A DNA stretch of 64,000 nt, taken from the NCBI GenBank assembly GCA_025890175.1, contig JANPYM010000008.1, forward strand, positions 1,651,650 through 1,715,649, in the 5' to 3' direction. The notes beneath the pieces were generated by a model. The model had not been told where the DNA came from. It ran no database searches and saw nothing but the letters and a program-made list of their open reading frames with translations. This stretch comes from Ciborinia camelliae (Eukaryota; Ascomycota; Leotiomycetes; Helotiales; Sclerotiniaceae). A program made the position numbers and the translations under genes. This document shows positions 1-10,560 of the stretch, one piece after another (the first letter of the stretch is position 1; every line of letters starts with the position of its first letter).

Positions 1-147
1 TCTTGAAATTGATTACAATGAGTTTAGAAACCAAAGAGTTGACTAGAAAACTCAATATTCTCTTCGTTTTATGGAAATCATGCCCAATCATGCTTAGGCT
101 TGTAGCCAGCTACTATATATTACAAAAACGCAATTCAAAGATGTAAA

Positions 148-1400
148 TCAATGTTCGGGCTCAAATATCACCTTATGTACTTGCATCTTATTGAAGATAT
201 CATATCCTTCGACGACTTGACTCAAGGGCATGATCTTATCAGTCATAAAACTGTATCTCGTTAGAAATTCCACATGGGAGATTATCGAGAGACGGAACGA
301 CTTACTCGAGCTTATGTTGGTTTTTCTTCAGAACCTCCATAGCTTGTGGGAAAACACTTCGAACCGGACATCTTCCAAACTGTGATTTGACATTCTTTCC
401 ATACGCCTCGTTGCCAGACCAAGGAATCTCATCTTGTTGCACACCTGAAGTTACGGTAGGGTTAGCAAAGGATTTCGATTCTTCCCAAACCCAACATCAT
501 TGCACGTACCAAAACTCGCAATATTTCCCCACGGCCTCAAAAGATCGAAACCCGTCCGCAGCGCATCGGCATGGCCCACGCCCTCAATAACGCAATCCGC
601 CCCTCGACCATCGGTTAACTCCTTCACGCGCTTCGTCAATTCTTCTTTATGCGTCTGATCATTCCACGGCTCCGCGCCCAACTTCCTCGCCAATTCCAAT
701 CGACTCTCCACGCGATCGATGGCGATGACGACTTTGGGTTGATACTCCAACGCATTAATCAACGCACACAGACCAACCGGTCCACAACCGATCAAAACCA
801 CGACACTATTCCTTATCGTCTCCAACGCCATCCCATCAAAAGCGTTTTGGGCGGCGAAATATCCCGTGGGAAAGATATCCGCCATCAACACCAACTTTTT
901 CTCATCGATGCCCTCGGGGGCCTTGACGGCCGTGGCATCGGCCAGTGGCACTCTCATATACTCCGCCTGCCCCCCATCCAACAAAGGACATCCAAACAGC
1001 AAACATTTCTCACACCGAGACGAATATCCTTGCGTGCAATAAAAACATTCCCCACAAGACACGGTAAAGGGCATGACGATCAAATCGCCCTTCTGATGTA
1101 TCTTGACATCGCTCCCCAATTCAACCACGGTACCTGTCGTCTCATGACCCATAATGAAGCCTGTTTTCGAGGCCTGATGGCCTCGGAAAACGTGGAGTTC
1201 ACTATGGAACCTGTCAATTTCTCCTCACTTCCTAGGCAAGAGATTCGCAAGACACGGTGAACGTACCTTCCACATAATGCCGAATATTTTACTTTGATAA
1301 TAACATCGGATTGATCCACGATTTTCGGAATGGGCCGATCTTCAAGACGAACATCGAGAGTCCCATGGAAGACGACGGCTTTCATACTATCTTTTGACAT
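148..1400 (-). CDS. Zinc-dependent alcohol dehydrogenase, medium-chain (formaldehyde/threonine dehydrogenase-like)
   Basis: Four exons on the minus strand: 1400-1267, 1201-510, 444-306 and 250-148, giving 355 residues in one frame. Introns are 65, 65 and 55 nt with GTACGT, GTACGT and GTAAGT donors. The first junction restores the catalytic-zinc motif CGSELHVFRGH, followed by GHE. The structural zinc site CGECFYC...C (C-x2-C-x2-C-x7-C) follows, then the NAD(P)-binding motif GCGPVGL. The family oxidises alcohols or aldehyde adducts with NAD(P) in the cytosol; the substrate cannot be told from sequence. The C-terminal segment with MPLSQVVEGYDIF is standard for the family and confirms the last exon. 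The gene is divergent from a lactonase-like gene 683 bp away. The family is certain, the subfamily less so. Confidence 0.9.
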
Positions 1401-2083
1401 TGTAATACTGTATCGGATGGTTCATTTATGAATTCGTGATTGTGATATCTGGATATTTGAAAATGGGTTAGAAATTGGGAAGATTTCAGTTCAATTCATG
1501 AACAGTCATTCATTCATGGCCGATTTTCGAAAATACCTCGGGAAATCTTGTTTGCTTGATTATTCAACTTGGTCCCCGGGATTTGCGGGGGAGTCCACCT
1601 CGAGGAGGGGTAATTAGTGGGGGTGCTCCTTGTTCGCATATAAACCCTCCCGCTTGGGTCCAGCTCACTTGACACAAATTAAGAATTTGAGTGGTCAGTG
1701 TTTTTATCCAGTGCGGAATTGGGGTCCCAATGTCACATCCATTCCAAAATTGGCAAATGGATAAAGGGGAGGGGGGATATGTACTTAAGTAATCGTTGAA
1801 GCAATGAAGTAATGTAATCAACCACAGACCCCATCCATGATATTTCTGACTGCAGATATCAATCCTTGTGAATTATACGAGTAGATGCAGGATTTGAAAT
1901 CAACATCGCTTGATTACTGATTACTTTTATGCCGCTGCAAGAGCGCAAGAGCGGCGTTGGGTGGCTTTTTACAGGATATAAATCACTGTTTCCTTATCGT
2001 ATCTCAGCCATCGCAACATCACTTGTATCATAACCCCAAAAACAAAGCATCAAAGTACACAAAAACCTACCCCTTCAATCACA
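1401..2083. other. Divergent intergenic region
   Basis: Spacer between the two start codons of the divergent alcohol dehydrogenase and lactonase-like genes, so it probably holds both promoters. I see no convincing coding potential; the open frame at 1564-1821 (-) has no recognisable domain. Confidence 0.6.
1977..1982 (+). promoter_or_regulatory. TATA-box candidate for the lactonase-like gene
   Basis: TATAAA about 100 nt upstream of the ATG at 2084, followed by a C/A-rich leader (aacatcac, aaaacctacc) ending in a favourable start context (TCACAATG). Seen in sequence; function inferred. Confidence 0.4.
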
Positions 2084-3191
2084 ATGTCAGCAATACAACG
2101 AGCTCTTGATTCTGGCGCAGTACCAGGTCATATCTCCAATGTCTGTCCACCAGGAACCCGAGCATATCTACTAGAAGTCGGGTGGTTAGAATGCGATGAA
2201 GCTTTTGTAACGAGAGGTGGCAACACATCATTGAAATCTACAGAAGGAGAAGCCTTCGTGAACAAGCGAAGAGAATTGCCTATGTATTGTGTGTTGATTG
2301 ATCATCCACACGAAGGTGTGATATTGTGGGAGACGGGATCTGGAGTTGATTATCCTACGATTTGGGGTACAGAAATGATGGACCTATATGCAAGAGTCAA
2401 GTATGAACCTAGACATGAGTTGAAAGCAGCAATTGAAGCGACGGGACATAAATTGGAAGATGTAAAGAAGATGTATGTTACGATATGACTGATCGATCGA
2501 GAGGATGTGCTCATACAATTGCCAGAATTCTAGGTCATATGCATTTGGATCATGCTGGCGGATTGGATCAATTCTTGGACAGAAAAGACATCGAGATTTG
2601 GGTTCATGATAAGGAGTTGCGTTCGGCATTGTGGTCCGTTGCAACCGGTGCAGATGTTGGTGTTTATTTGCCCCATTATATGGATGTAAGCTCGATTTTT
2701 TATTCATCGGCGGAGTATTGTTGGATGCTGATGTTAAGAAGTTATCTTTGAATTGGAAGACATTCGACGAAAGGACCGTGGACTTTTGCCAGGGAATTAC
2801 TCTTCATCACCTTCCAGGTCACACAGATGGTCTCGTGGGAATGCAGATAAATCTTCCTGAGGCTGGAACATTCTTCTTCATAAGTGACCACTGTCACGTC
2901 ATCGAAAACGTACGAATTCCTCCTCGTATGATTGATAGCCTGCTTACAATGTAATAGTGGCGAGATGGAGTTCCCCAGGGGTGGCTCGCACGGTATGAAT
3001 TCTCCAATATCACTGAGTGAAACTGGAAACTAACATGGAGCCACAGTGATCATCCAGCCTGGTTCCAAAGTACCCAAAGATTGAAGCGTTTGGAATCTAC
3101 AACCAAAGGCCGAGTAATACCGGGGCACGATAAAGAAACATTCTTGCAGCTTCAAGGTGAGATAAATGATGGGAAAGGTTACCTGGAGTAA
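2084..3191 (+). CDS. Metallo-beta-lactamase-fold hydrolase (N-acyl-homoserine lactonase-like)
   Basis: Five exons: 2084-2472, 2526-2685, 2739-2909, 2958-2992 and 3047-3191, for 299 residues. The introns are 48-54 nt with GT/AG ends. The MBL zinc motif is HMHLDH in GHMHLDHAGG, and the first junction falls just before it. Later metal-ligand regions are LPGHTDG, FFISDHCH and, in the last exon, the terminal IPGHDK. The order and spacing match the fungal and bacterial lactonase-like MBL proteins that hydrolyse lactones such as acyl-homoserine lactones. The real substrate is unknown, and quorum-quenching activity is only a possibility. Reading without the introns gives three broken pieces, so the gene is spliced rather than a pseudogene. 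Confidence 0.85.
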
Positions 3192-5271
3192 ATTAGATTC
3201 ACGGTGTTCATTAAATGCGAAACGGTGTAGGGCCAGGGTGTATGAGACTTGATATATATAATTGTGAGATGGCCAATTCTATCTTTCTTGGGCGACCTTG
3301 TGCCCGTTTGTTACTTTTGCTTCCGAAATCATTGTGATGTGTAGGTTTAAATTTTCAGGTACTGACACTCGAGAAGAATCAGTGAGATATTGTAACACCT
3401 GTCTTTAGCTGAATCGTGTAAGACATCTATGGTCAGGTCTAAGGCAACACTTGCCTCCTCATCATGAAAGTTGGACAGATTCTGCACAGTAGCTGGATGC
3501 TGAGAGACACCAAGCTTCACTTTAACCGAAACCTGTCACACAAACGTGCGCTGATAGTCTGAAGAAACTTCTGGTAAGACTTAGATAAAACATTCATTAA
3601 GCTAGGTTATGTGTAGAGGAGCTGCGCAAGCACCCTCAAATGTGATCTAGGATGAAAATGGTGAGAATCCCATCGACCGTATTCGGTGTATACCAATATA
3701 TGGAAGATTGATGTGGACTTGGTGAAACAGACGCCATGCAGTACGATGACCGGGTTATTTGTGTAGATTTTTCATGGAAGGGAATTCCACATCTAGTCAT
3801 AAAAATCATAGGAGATGAAATATAGAGAACACATGAAGAGACTTCTGCAACAGTTTAGGGGGTGCGCAGTACTTTCTCTATCGACGATCTGAGATAGCAT
3901 AAGCAAATAGTATGAGTTGAAGATCCAAAGGGTAAACATGGTATTGACAAACGGCTTTGTTGTAAGTTTTCCTCGCAGAAGCCTCGAGTTTAGGTCAGAT
4001 TGGTGTCAATGTTATTTCCAAAGTGGCAGCCTACGCCTCGTATATGTTCCTCTAAATGGCAACGATGTGGTTGGAATGGGGACGTTCGCGCTGGAGATGG
4101 GAATCGAGTGAAAGAATCGGAAAGTCAGAAGGCGCGAAGAATCACTTCCTCCGCAATCCATGTCGAACATAATATATGGACCTCCCTCCTTCACTCGCGA
4201 TCCATATTCCTCCATCCCAATCAATCTTTCATCCTCCCCCATTTTTCAATGTTTTTCGACTGTTGGCTCGATGCGATTCCTGAATTACGACACCCCAAAT
4301 ATTTGGAAGAGAGCAGCCGTGGCCATAGAGAAGGAAGCTGACTAGCTATTAAGTACCTGAAAATGTGATCTATGCTCGAAGATGCTTGCAATCAGTACCG
4401 GCACAGTTCAAATTCATACCTTATCTCGCAGAGAAGTAATGATGAATGGTTTTTGAAGTATGATTTGTCCAGGCTTTAGTCTAAAAAAGATAGTATTTGG
4501 TTAAAGGATGAGCCTGTTGCATAAAATCTAGACAACGACATCCTTCAGAAGTAATGGTCGCAATGAGACCAACAATTCCTATCGAGATGAATATCAACGG
4601 TGTTGATGCATATTTTCCTTTGAGATATGGCTTCTTGGATTTCTTGCATGCATGTCGCCATGTATTGTAGCAAAGCTTTTCCGCATAAGTCCAGGTCGCG
4701 CCTTCCCCGCGATTGAGTCCATGACTTGAGCTGAAATCTAGAATGAAGCGGATACCGTCGATTCAATTTTCGCATGGCAGATTCGCAGGGGAGACTTGCA
4801 CATTGACCTGATTGTTCGTGCATCGTGCATCGGAGAAAGCAGCCATCAGCTGGGGCAGATAGATGCTCTTGTTCCACATTGCGTCAGAATTGTGAATTGT
4901 GAATTGTGAATCGTGAATCGTGAACCTGGAGAGAGAAGGGAAGGCAAAGCAATGTTAGGATGAGCATATCTTTTTGACAAGAGATGCGTAGGTAGGTAGC
5001 AACAGGACTGTCTACCGATGGATCGTCAATACGGTGTTCATACTGAGTAGGTATTTAATTGGATAAAATAATTAGGGACGTATAATCACGTCGAGGATTA
5101 GTCATCAAGGTGGTAATCTAGGCTATGACTTTGGGCTCAGGCGATGATTTCAAAAACGGAAGATAAAAGCCCAAAGAGGGAAGGTGAAAACTACCTGGTA
5201 GGTAAAAATGCGGCAATCATGGATTACCTAATCTCCAATCCATTCCAAATCATCCAATCAATTGATCGTAA

Positions 5272-5331
5272 AATCCTAATCAATCCTAATCAATCCTAAT
5301 CAATCCAATTCCATCCAATTCCATCCAATCA
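5272..5331. repeat. Short tandem repeat, aatcctaatc and related units
   Basis: Three perfect 10-bp units (aatcctaatc) from 5272 to 5301, then two to three degenerate units of the type atccaattcc. Ordinary slippage-type low complexity upstream of the kinase. Confidence 0.8.
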
Positions 5332-5499
5332 ATTCATCATATTTTCACTCCGCTCCACTCCACAAATCCACTAAAATGGCCTTTTCCCCAGTTTAGCCCA
5401 AAATTCTTATTTTTGTAACTTGGTAAGACTAAGTTGACCTAACTAACTACCTACCTAATAACTTTAGCACGCACAGTAATAATAAACCTTGGAACTTTC

Positions 5500-5580
5500 T
5501 TGATCCTCCTCATTCTCTTCCTCTTCCTCTTCCTCTTTCTTCTCATCTTCTTCTCCCTTCCTTTTTCTCCCTTTACTACC
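5500..5580 (+). promoter_or_regulatory. Polypyrimidine (CT-rich) tract upstream of the AGC kinase
   Basis: Almost pure C/T over about 80 nt (repeats of ctcttcctctt), 220-300 nt upstream of the ATG at 5798. Such tracts are common just upstream of transcription starts in filamentous ascomycetes. Role inferred, not demonstrated. The open frames on both strands here are by-products of the composition. Confidence 0.45.
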
Positions 5581-5657
5581 ATACCTCCTTGGGAGAAAAC
5601 CAAATCGATTCCATTCGACTTCTTACCAGATAACTTACTGAGTATATTAACCAGCAA

Positions 5658-5801
5658 ATGCATATCGAAACAAATTATACAGAAGTCTTTTTATTTCACG
5701 ACAAGAACCTGATGCGCCCATCCAAGAATCACCAAAAATTATATCGAAATTATCGTTCCCAAATTCGAGCTGACGCTGAACGTCGACGTGGTGCACCATG
5801 A
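5658..5801 (+). CDS. Upstream ORF (47 codons) overlapping the AGC-kinase start
   Basis: An ATG at 5658 opens 47 codons that end in a TGA at 5799-5801. This stop overlaps the kinase start codon (ATGA, ATG at 5798), so the two frames are offset by one base. No intron is needed. The predicted peptide is basic at its end (RADAERRRGAP). If the transcript starts upstream of 5658, as the pyrimidine tract suggests, this uORF would be met first, and the kinase would need leaky scanning or termination-reinitiation. Peptide conservation is unknown. Confidence 0.4.
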   Translation: MHIETNYTEVFLFHDKNLMRPSKNHQKLYRNYRSQIRADAERRRGAP

Positions 5802-7312
5802 ATCAATCACAGACACAACCGAAACCAGCCATAACTACAATTCGAGGCTTTCAGACCCCTTCCGGTTCTGGAGATGAAGATTCTGATTATGGCTGTAATA
5901 CTCCAGCACGATATAACCCAAAAATCAATGATGTTGTCAGCGGAAATTGCAGTCCTTCATTAAAATCTTGCAAATCTCCAGGAATGGGAGGCATTAGTAA
6001 ATTGAAGCTACAACTCGATACCTTGAATTTGGCAAACGAATCCAGAACAAATTCGATGGTGCACAGCCAATCTCCGTCGCAACCACAAAGTAGTACGGCA
6101 ACGACATCTGACGATTTGAGCGATGATGAACGATCCGATAGTACGAGTTACGAGATTCCCTTGGAACATGACTTCGTCAGCGAAAGTGTGCGCGAAGGGC
6201 CAATGTTCAGTGCGATCGAAGGAGGATTGGTCCAGGATACCATCGCGAGAAAGATGACCGCGGACGACTTCGAACCTTTACGATGTTTAGGGAAAGGAAC
6301 ATTTGGAACTGTTATCTTGGTCAAGCAACGTGCCACAGGGACACTATTTGCTCAAAAACAATTCAAAAAGGCATCCCTAACAGTCCATAAGAAATTGGTG
6401 GAGCAGACAAAGACGGAAAGAAGCATTCTCGAAAGCGTAAATCGACACCCCTTCGTCGTTAAATTATTTTACGCATTCCAGGACCAGGAAAAATTATATT
6501 TAATTCTGGAGTATGCGCAGGGAGGAGAACTATTCACTGCCTTGGCAGAAGAACGTATGTTTTCCGAGGAAAAAGCCTCGTTTTACATGGCAGAGATGGT
6601 TTTGGCTTTGGATCATCTCCATCACAACCTTGGAGTTGTTTATCGTGATCTCAAACCCGAAAATTGTCTCTTGGATGCCGAAGGCCATCTACTTCTTACC
6701 GATTTTGGACTAAGCAAAGTCGCTGTTGACGAAAATGATAAATGTAACTCGATGTTGGGTACTGTCGAATATATGGCACCTGAAATTATCCTTGGACAAA
6801 AGTACGGAAGGGCTGTCGATTGGTGGTCTTTGGGTGCTCTTGGGTTCGATTTATTGACTGGAAGCCCACCATTTCAGGGCCAAAATACTCAAAAAATCCA
6901 GGAACGAATTACGAAGCAAAAGCTTGTCATGCCCTATTTTCTGGGGCCAGATGCCAAAGATTTGTTAACCCGTCTTCTCCGCAAGGAACCCAACAAAAGA
7001 CTCGGGTATCATATGCCCAAGGACATGGCCATCATTCAAAAACATCGATTCTTTCGCCGCATCGATTGGAAAAAACTTGCAAAGAGAGAACTCGAGGCAC
7101 CAATTCAACCATTGGTCACAGATCCGGAACTCGCGGAGAACTTTTCGGAAGAGTTCACTGAGCTTTCTTTGAGCCCTGTACTTACTAGTCATAATGGTGT
7201 ACCATGGAGTGCGACTTCTGCGAACGATAATAATCCTTTTGGTGGATTTAGTTATGTTGCAAGTCAGAGTTTGTTAGATTCGAATGGATTTCATAACAAA
7301 GTGATAGCATGA
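5798..7312 (+). CDS. psk1: AGC-family serine/threonine kinase, S6K-like (Psk1 type)
   Basis: Single uninterrupted frame of 504 residues. Residues 1-150 are Ser/Thr/Pro-rich and probably disordered. The kinase domain starts near 158 with GKGTFGTV, has the ATP lysine in FAQKQFK (K187), the catalytic loop YRDLKPEN (282-289), DFG at 302-304 and APE at 327-329. The AGC C-terminal tail has a turn motif in LSLSPV and a hydrophobic motif FGGFSY (481-486), the PDK1/TORC-type regulatory sites. At the activation-loop site Ser318 (NSMLGT) stands where S6 kinases usually have Thr. Fission yeast Psk1 phosphorylates ribosomal protein S6 downstream of TOR; the same role here is inferred. A uORF overlaps the start codon. 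Confidence 0.9.
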   Translation: MNQSQTQPKPAITTIRGFQTPSGSGDEDSDYGCNTPARYNPKINDVVSGNCSPSLKSCKSPGMGGISKLKLQLDTLNLANESRTNSMVHSQSPSQPQSSTATTSDDLSDDERSDSTSYEIPLEHDFVSESVREGPMFSAIEGGLVQDTIARKMTADDFEPLRCLGKGTFGTVILVKQRATGTLFAQKQFKKASLTVHKKLVEQTKTERSILESVNRHPFVVKLFYAFQDQEKLYLILEYAQGGELFTALAEERMFSEEKASFYMAEMVLALDHLHHNLGVVYRDLKPENCLLDAEGHLLLTDFGLSKVAVDENDKCNSMLGTVEYMAPEIILGQKYGRAVDWWSLGALGFDLLTGSPPFQGQNTQKIQERITKQKLVMPYFLGPDAKDLLTRLLRKEPNKRLGYHMPKDMAIIQKHRFFRRIDWKKLAKRELEAPIQPLVTDPELAENFSEEFTELSLSPVLTSHNGVPWSATSANDNNPFGGFSYVASQSLLDSNGFHNKVIA

Positions 7313-7991
7313 ATCGGTTTTATTACGATAGAGGACATCCTACGTTCTACAACAACGTAACTTCGGCGAGGTTTTTGGTATTATTACATTGGGAATTGTC
7401 TTGGGAGCACTCGGAGGATTGACTGCCGCCATTGGATATTCTGTATTACAGGCGAGCAATAGATTAGATCTTGGTCAATTCGGTAGATCGTATATGTTTA
7501 TTGGCGTTGTTATCAAGGTTAGACGGACAGGAAATGGGGAAAAGTTGATGGCAATTATGGGTTTGGGCAACAGGACTTTGAAAGTGTGAATTCTTTATAG
7601 AATATGGTATTGGGGTATAAATAACGGTATAATTGAGGACTATTCATGATTTCCAATTAATATTGTCTCTTTCTTTCCTTTGAGTGAATGTTTTTAAGGA
7701 ATTATTTCAATATCATCCATCACATCCCCTTAATTGAATGTCGAATTGCCCTTTGTTTCCCAAGTATACTCGTCTGAAAAGTTGTGAGATGTTGAACTCT
7801 TCTTGCCATTATCGCAACCCCACAATTAAGGAAGATACAATCATCAATGCCATTTTGACTTTCTGATTTCCATCACGTCATCATTTTTTCAACATAACAA
7901 ATCCCAATCCCCCAGTTTCAAAGCTTCATGACAGTTTGCCACAATACAATACAATCACAACACAGCCACCCACCTTCATAAAACATCAAAG
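7313..7991. other. Kinase 3' region and spacer, with a small membrane-like open frame
   Basis: Probably the 3' UTR of the kinase and the promoter of the next gene. Positions 7371-7589 contain an open frame with a strongly hydrophobic segment (GIITLGIVLGALGG, then TAAIGYSVLQ) but no ATG at its start. I cannot support it as a gene. Confidence 0.4.
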
Positions 7992-9016
7992 ATGGTGAGT
8001 ACCTAGGTACTAAACACAACAAATATCTCCATTTCCTCTAATAAATCTCAGGGAGGAGGTGCTGATTTACCTCATCAGTCCAAAGACTCCAATTCAAGCG
8101 TCGAGATTCTTATTCTAGGCGCCGGCTGGACCTCAACTTTTCTCATCCCACTTCTTCAGCAAAAGGGGATAAAGTACGCCGCCACAACCACTACCGGGCG
8201 CGACGACACGTATCAATTTCGTTTCACCCCCGACGATAGCGATGAGAATCGGGAACAGCTTCGTAAACTCCCGACTGCGAAGAGCATTCTGATTACCTTT
8301 CCTCTGAAAGGAAAGGGACAGTCACGATCGCTCGTGGAACAGTATTCCGATACGCATTCTTCCCATTCGCGCGGGGATCGGGGGGTTTCGTTATCGTTTC
8401 AATTCGTCCAGCTGGGGAGCACGGGAATCTTCACGATTCCGGGTCAGAGCACTTGGGTCACTCGTCACTCGTTGTATGATGTTACTGCTGACCGCGCAAT
8501 CGCTGAAGATGAACTTCTTGAGTTGGGTGGTTGTGTGCTTAATTTGAGTGGATTGTGGGGTGGCGAAAGAAATCCAAAACATTGGATTGAGCGTGTGGCT
8601 GGCACCAAGGAGATGCTGAGTGCTAAGAAAAGTTTGCATATGGTTCATGGACTGGATGTTTCGAGAGGTGTGGTGGGCGTGATTGGAAATTGGGAAAAGG
8701 CGAGGGGTCAAAGATTCGTGAGTCTTTTTTGCACTCTGGTTTGGTTTCGTTGCTGAACTACTGACACCGTCATTAGATGTTAACCGATCTCATGGTTTAT
8801 GATTGGTGGTCGTTGATCTTGGGGTTTGCGGGCGAAGTTGATGAGGAGAATGGAGATGGAAAGATGGAGGGGAGGCAAATTCAGTGGGTGGGTGAGCTCA
8901 TGAAGGAACAGAATGTGAGGGCATTACCCAGATCAATGGAGGACTTGGGACGATGTTATGACTCGATGGAGTTCTGGGAAACTTTTGGAGTTATGCCTGT
9001 GAGATCACGGATCTAA
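7992..9016 (+). CDS. NAD(P)-binding Rossmann-fold protein, function unknown
   Basis: Three exons: 7992-7994 (the ATG alone), 8052-8717 and 8777-9016, totalling 302 residues. The ATG is followed directly by a GTGAGT donor; the 57-nt intron rejoins it to GGGADLP. Near the N terminus EILILGAGWTS is a glycine-rich beta-alpha-beta nucleotide-binding turn, then a substrate-domain-like region with LGSTGIFTIPG and NLSGLWGG. This resembles the YeeZ / NAD-dependent epimerase-like Rossmann proteins found in fungi; no catalytic YxxxK is evident, so enzymatic activity is uncertain. An alternative downstream ATG at 8334 would lose the nucleotide-binding turn, which supports the chosen model. Confidence 0.75.
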
Positions 9017-10287
9017 TTCTGCTGGTAATCAATCGACATGGAGATTTGAGATTGAATTACCAGGTTCAAGTTGGTCTATGGGTAAATAAGTATATAGGTA
9101 TACAAAGATAAAATTAATCTAGACTCGATGCTCGAAGAAACTGCATTTTTTAATGGCGGTGGCTGATAAACCACAATCAGAGCAAGCTGGAGGTTTGAGT
9201 TTCTTTAATAGAACCTACTCCATGGGCCGTTGAATTCTTGGTACTTGGAGAATTGTAGATAGATGACCCGACCAATTAATACTTCCCAAACTACCCTTTA
9301 ATCCCCATCCTTCATGAGATACTCCCCGCTCCTAATGCACATAAACACCTTATACGTTCACCCGCACAAGACAGATTATTTCTAAGATCGTGAGGGGTTC
9401 CACCCCAAAACCAACGTCCACATACTCGAACCCAGGTCCTTTCAATCCAAGTCTCTTGATGAATCTCCTCCAATTCCTCGGTCCTTGAACCCGAGCATGT
9501 AACCTTTTCACTTCCCAACGAGTGATGTAACCAGTGATATGAATTGCTCGTAAGAAACTTGTACCTAGATACCTAGGTAGGTATTTAAACCACTAATTGA
9601 TCATAAACAGCCACTCAAACACTGGGTATAAACCAACCAACAAAAACACATTCTCTCCATAGACAATCTTGCGGGCTTCATGGCGAACTTGTTCATTGAC
9701 TCAGAGAACTACTCCGGAGATATATGGCCAAGGGTAAGAGTGTTGCTTTGAGGATTTAAGTCGAGATTCATCACGATATTATCAAGTATCGAAAATGTCA
9801 ATTCATTTATTGTTTGGATGAGGTAATGGTAGGTTAGGAGTAGACGATCGCTTTTGGTCTCATATTACCACTACTGAGGTACTCAGAGGGAAAATTCTTG
9901 ATCACCCCGTTAGTCGTTAGAGAATTCTCACCTGACAATTCTAGTTGGGTGGAATGTTCAGTAAATCAAAGGGAGGGTAGCATGTGGTTTTGATGGGAAA
10001 TAAAGAGTTCGAGATATTCTACATACCTAGTCAGAAATGTTTTAGCGGCCGCTATAAAACACATGGTTCCATGGCCGATTTTCAGGTCTTTGGAGATCTC
10101 GATCGATAGATAAGATTGAGTATATTGAATTCGCATATTAAAATGACAGTCATGTCATCTACTCAACGCCGTTCTCCGGATTGGGCCAAATCTTCGCCCC
10201 CCAAAAGAAGCAGAGGAATAGACCATAGCCGCTAAGCCCCTCTCCTTTACAGCAAAGATACCAGAGATAATAGCCCTCGAGTTGACA
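9017..10287. other. Intergenic region without a supported gene
   Basis: Low-complexity AT-rich DNA with scattered taggtaggta motifs. A short frame beginning ATGGCGAACTTG at 9680 ends soon after a GT site, and I could not extend it to a gene. The end of the region leads into the MFS relic. Confidence 0.45.
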
Positions 10288-10560
10288 ATGGTAGAAGATC
10301 CAAAGACAATCTACGCTCTTGAATACAAGCAAGGGAAGCTAATTCTCGATCAGAATTTGATCACGGATGAAGTGCTCAACTACACATCTGCAGGAAGTGG
10401 AACACAAGAAGATCCTTACTCTATCTGGTGGATTTCCAATGATTCTCAAAACTCAATCGATATATTTGGGAGGATGGAATGGCTCATTACAGTCACTATG
10501 GTATTTGGCACTCTGCCCGTATCCTTCTCTTCTTCAATACTCTCTGGTAACTTGATTTAA
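10288..10560 (+). pseudogene. N-terminal relic of an MFS drug/polyamine-type transporter
   Basis: The frame reads VEDPKTIYALEYKQG, then ITDEVLNY...SGTQEDPYSIWWISND and a first membrane helix WLITVTMVFGTLPVSF ending ILSG. This matches the conserved N-terminal lead-in of fungal 12-14 TM MFS multidrug transporters (SGTxEDPYxVxWxxND before helix 1). After ILSG the frame runs into a TAA at 10558-10560. No later MFS helices or motif A (GxLaDrxGRR type) appear in the following kilobase in any frame. A stop codon just upstream also blocks extension. I read it as a truncated, decaying copy; an unfound distant exon is the alternative. It lies directly upstream of an intact APC permease. Confidence 0.6.

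Larger units (their letters stand above)
3192..5657. other. Intergenic region, AT-rich, no supported gene
   Basis: About 2.5 kb with only short open frames. The longest (about 110 codons at 4545-4877, -) lacks an ATG at its start and matches nothing I recognise. A short tandem tract lies at 5272-5331, and a pyrimidine-rich stretch follows toward the kinase gene. Confidence 0.5.

Noticed and set aside
649..1260. 203-codon plus-strand frame
   Set aside because: Antisense to the alcohol dehydrogenase exon 2, which has full motif support.
1564..1821. 85-codon minus-strand frame in the divergent promoter region
   Set aside because: No domain, lies in the shared promoter, composition-driven.
4545..4877. 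110-codon minus-strand frame with several Cys
   Set aside because: Begins with GTG rather than ATG, and the Cys spacing fits no CHCH or zinc motif.
5451..5712. Open frames on both strands over the CT-rich tract
   Set aside because: Low-complexity composition; Leu/Phe- or Lys/Arg-rich reading of a promoter-type pyrimidine tract.
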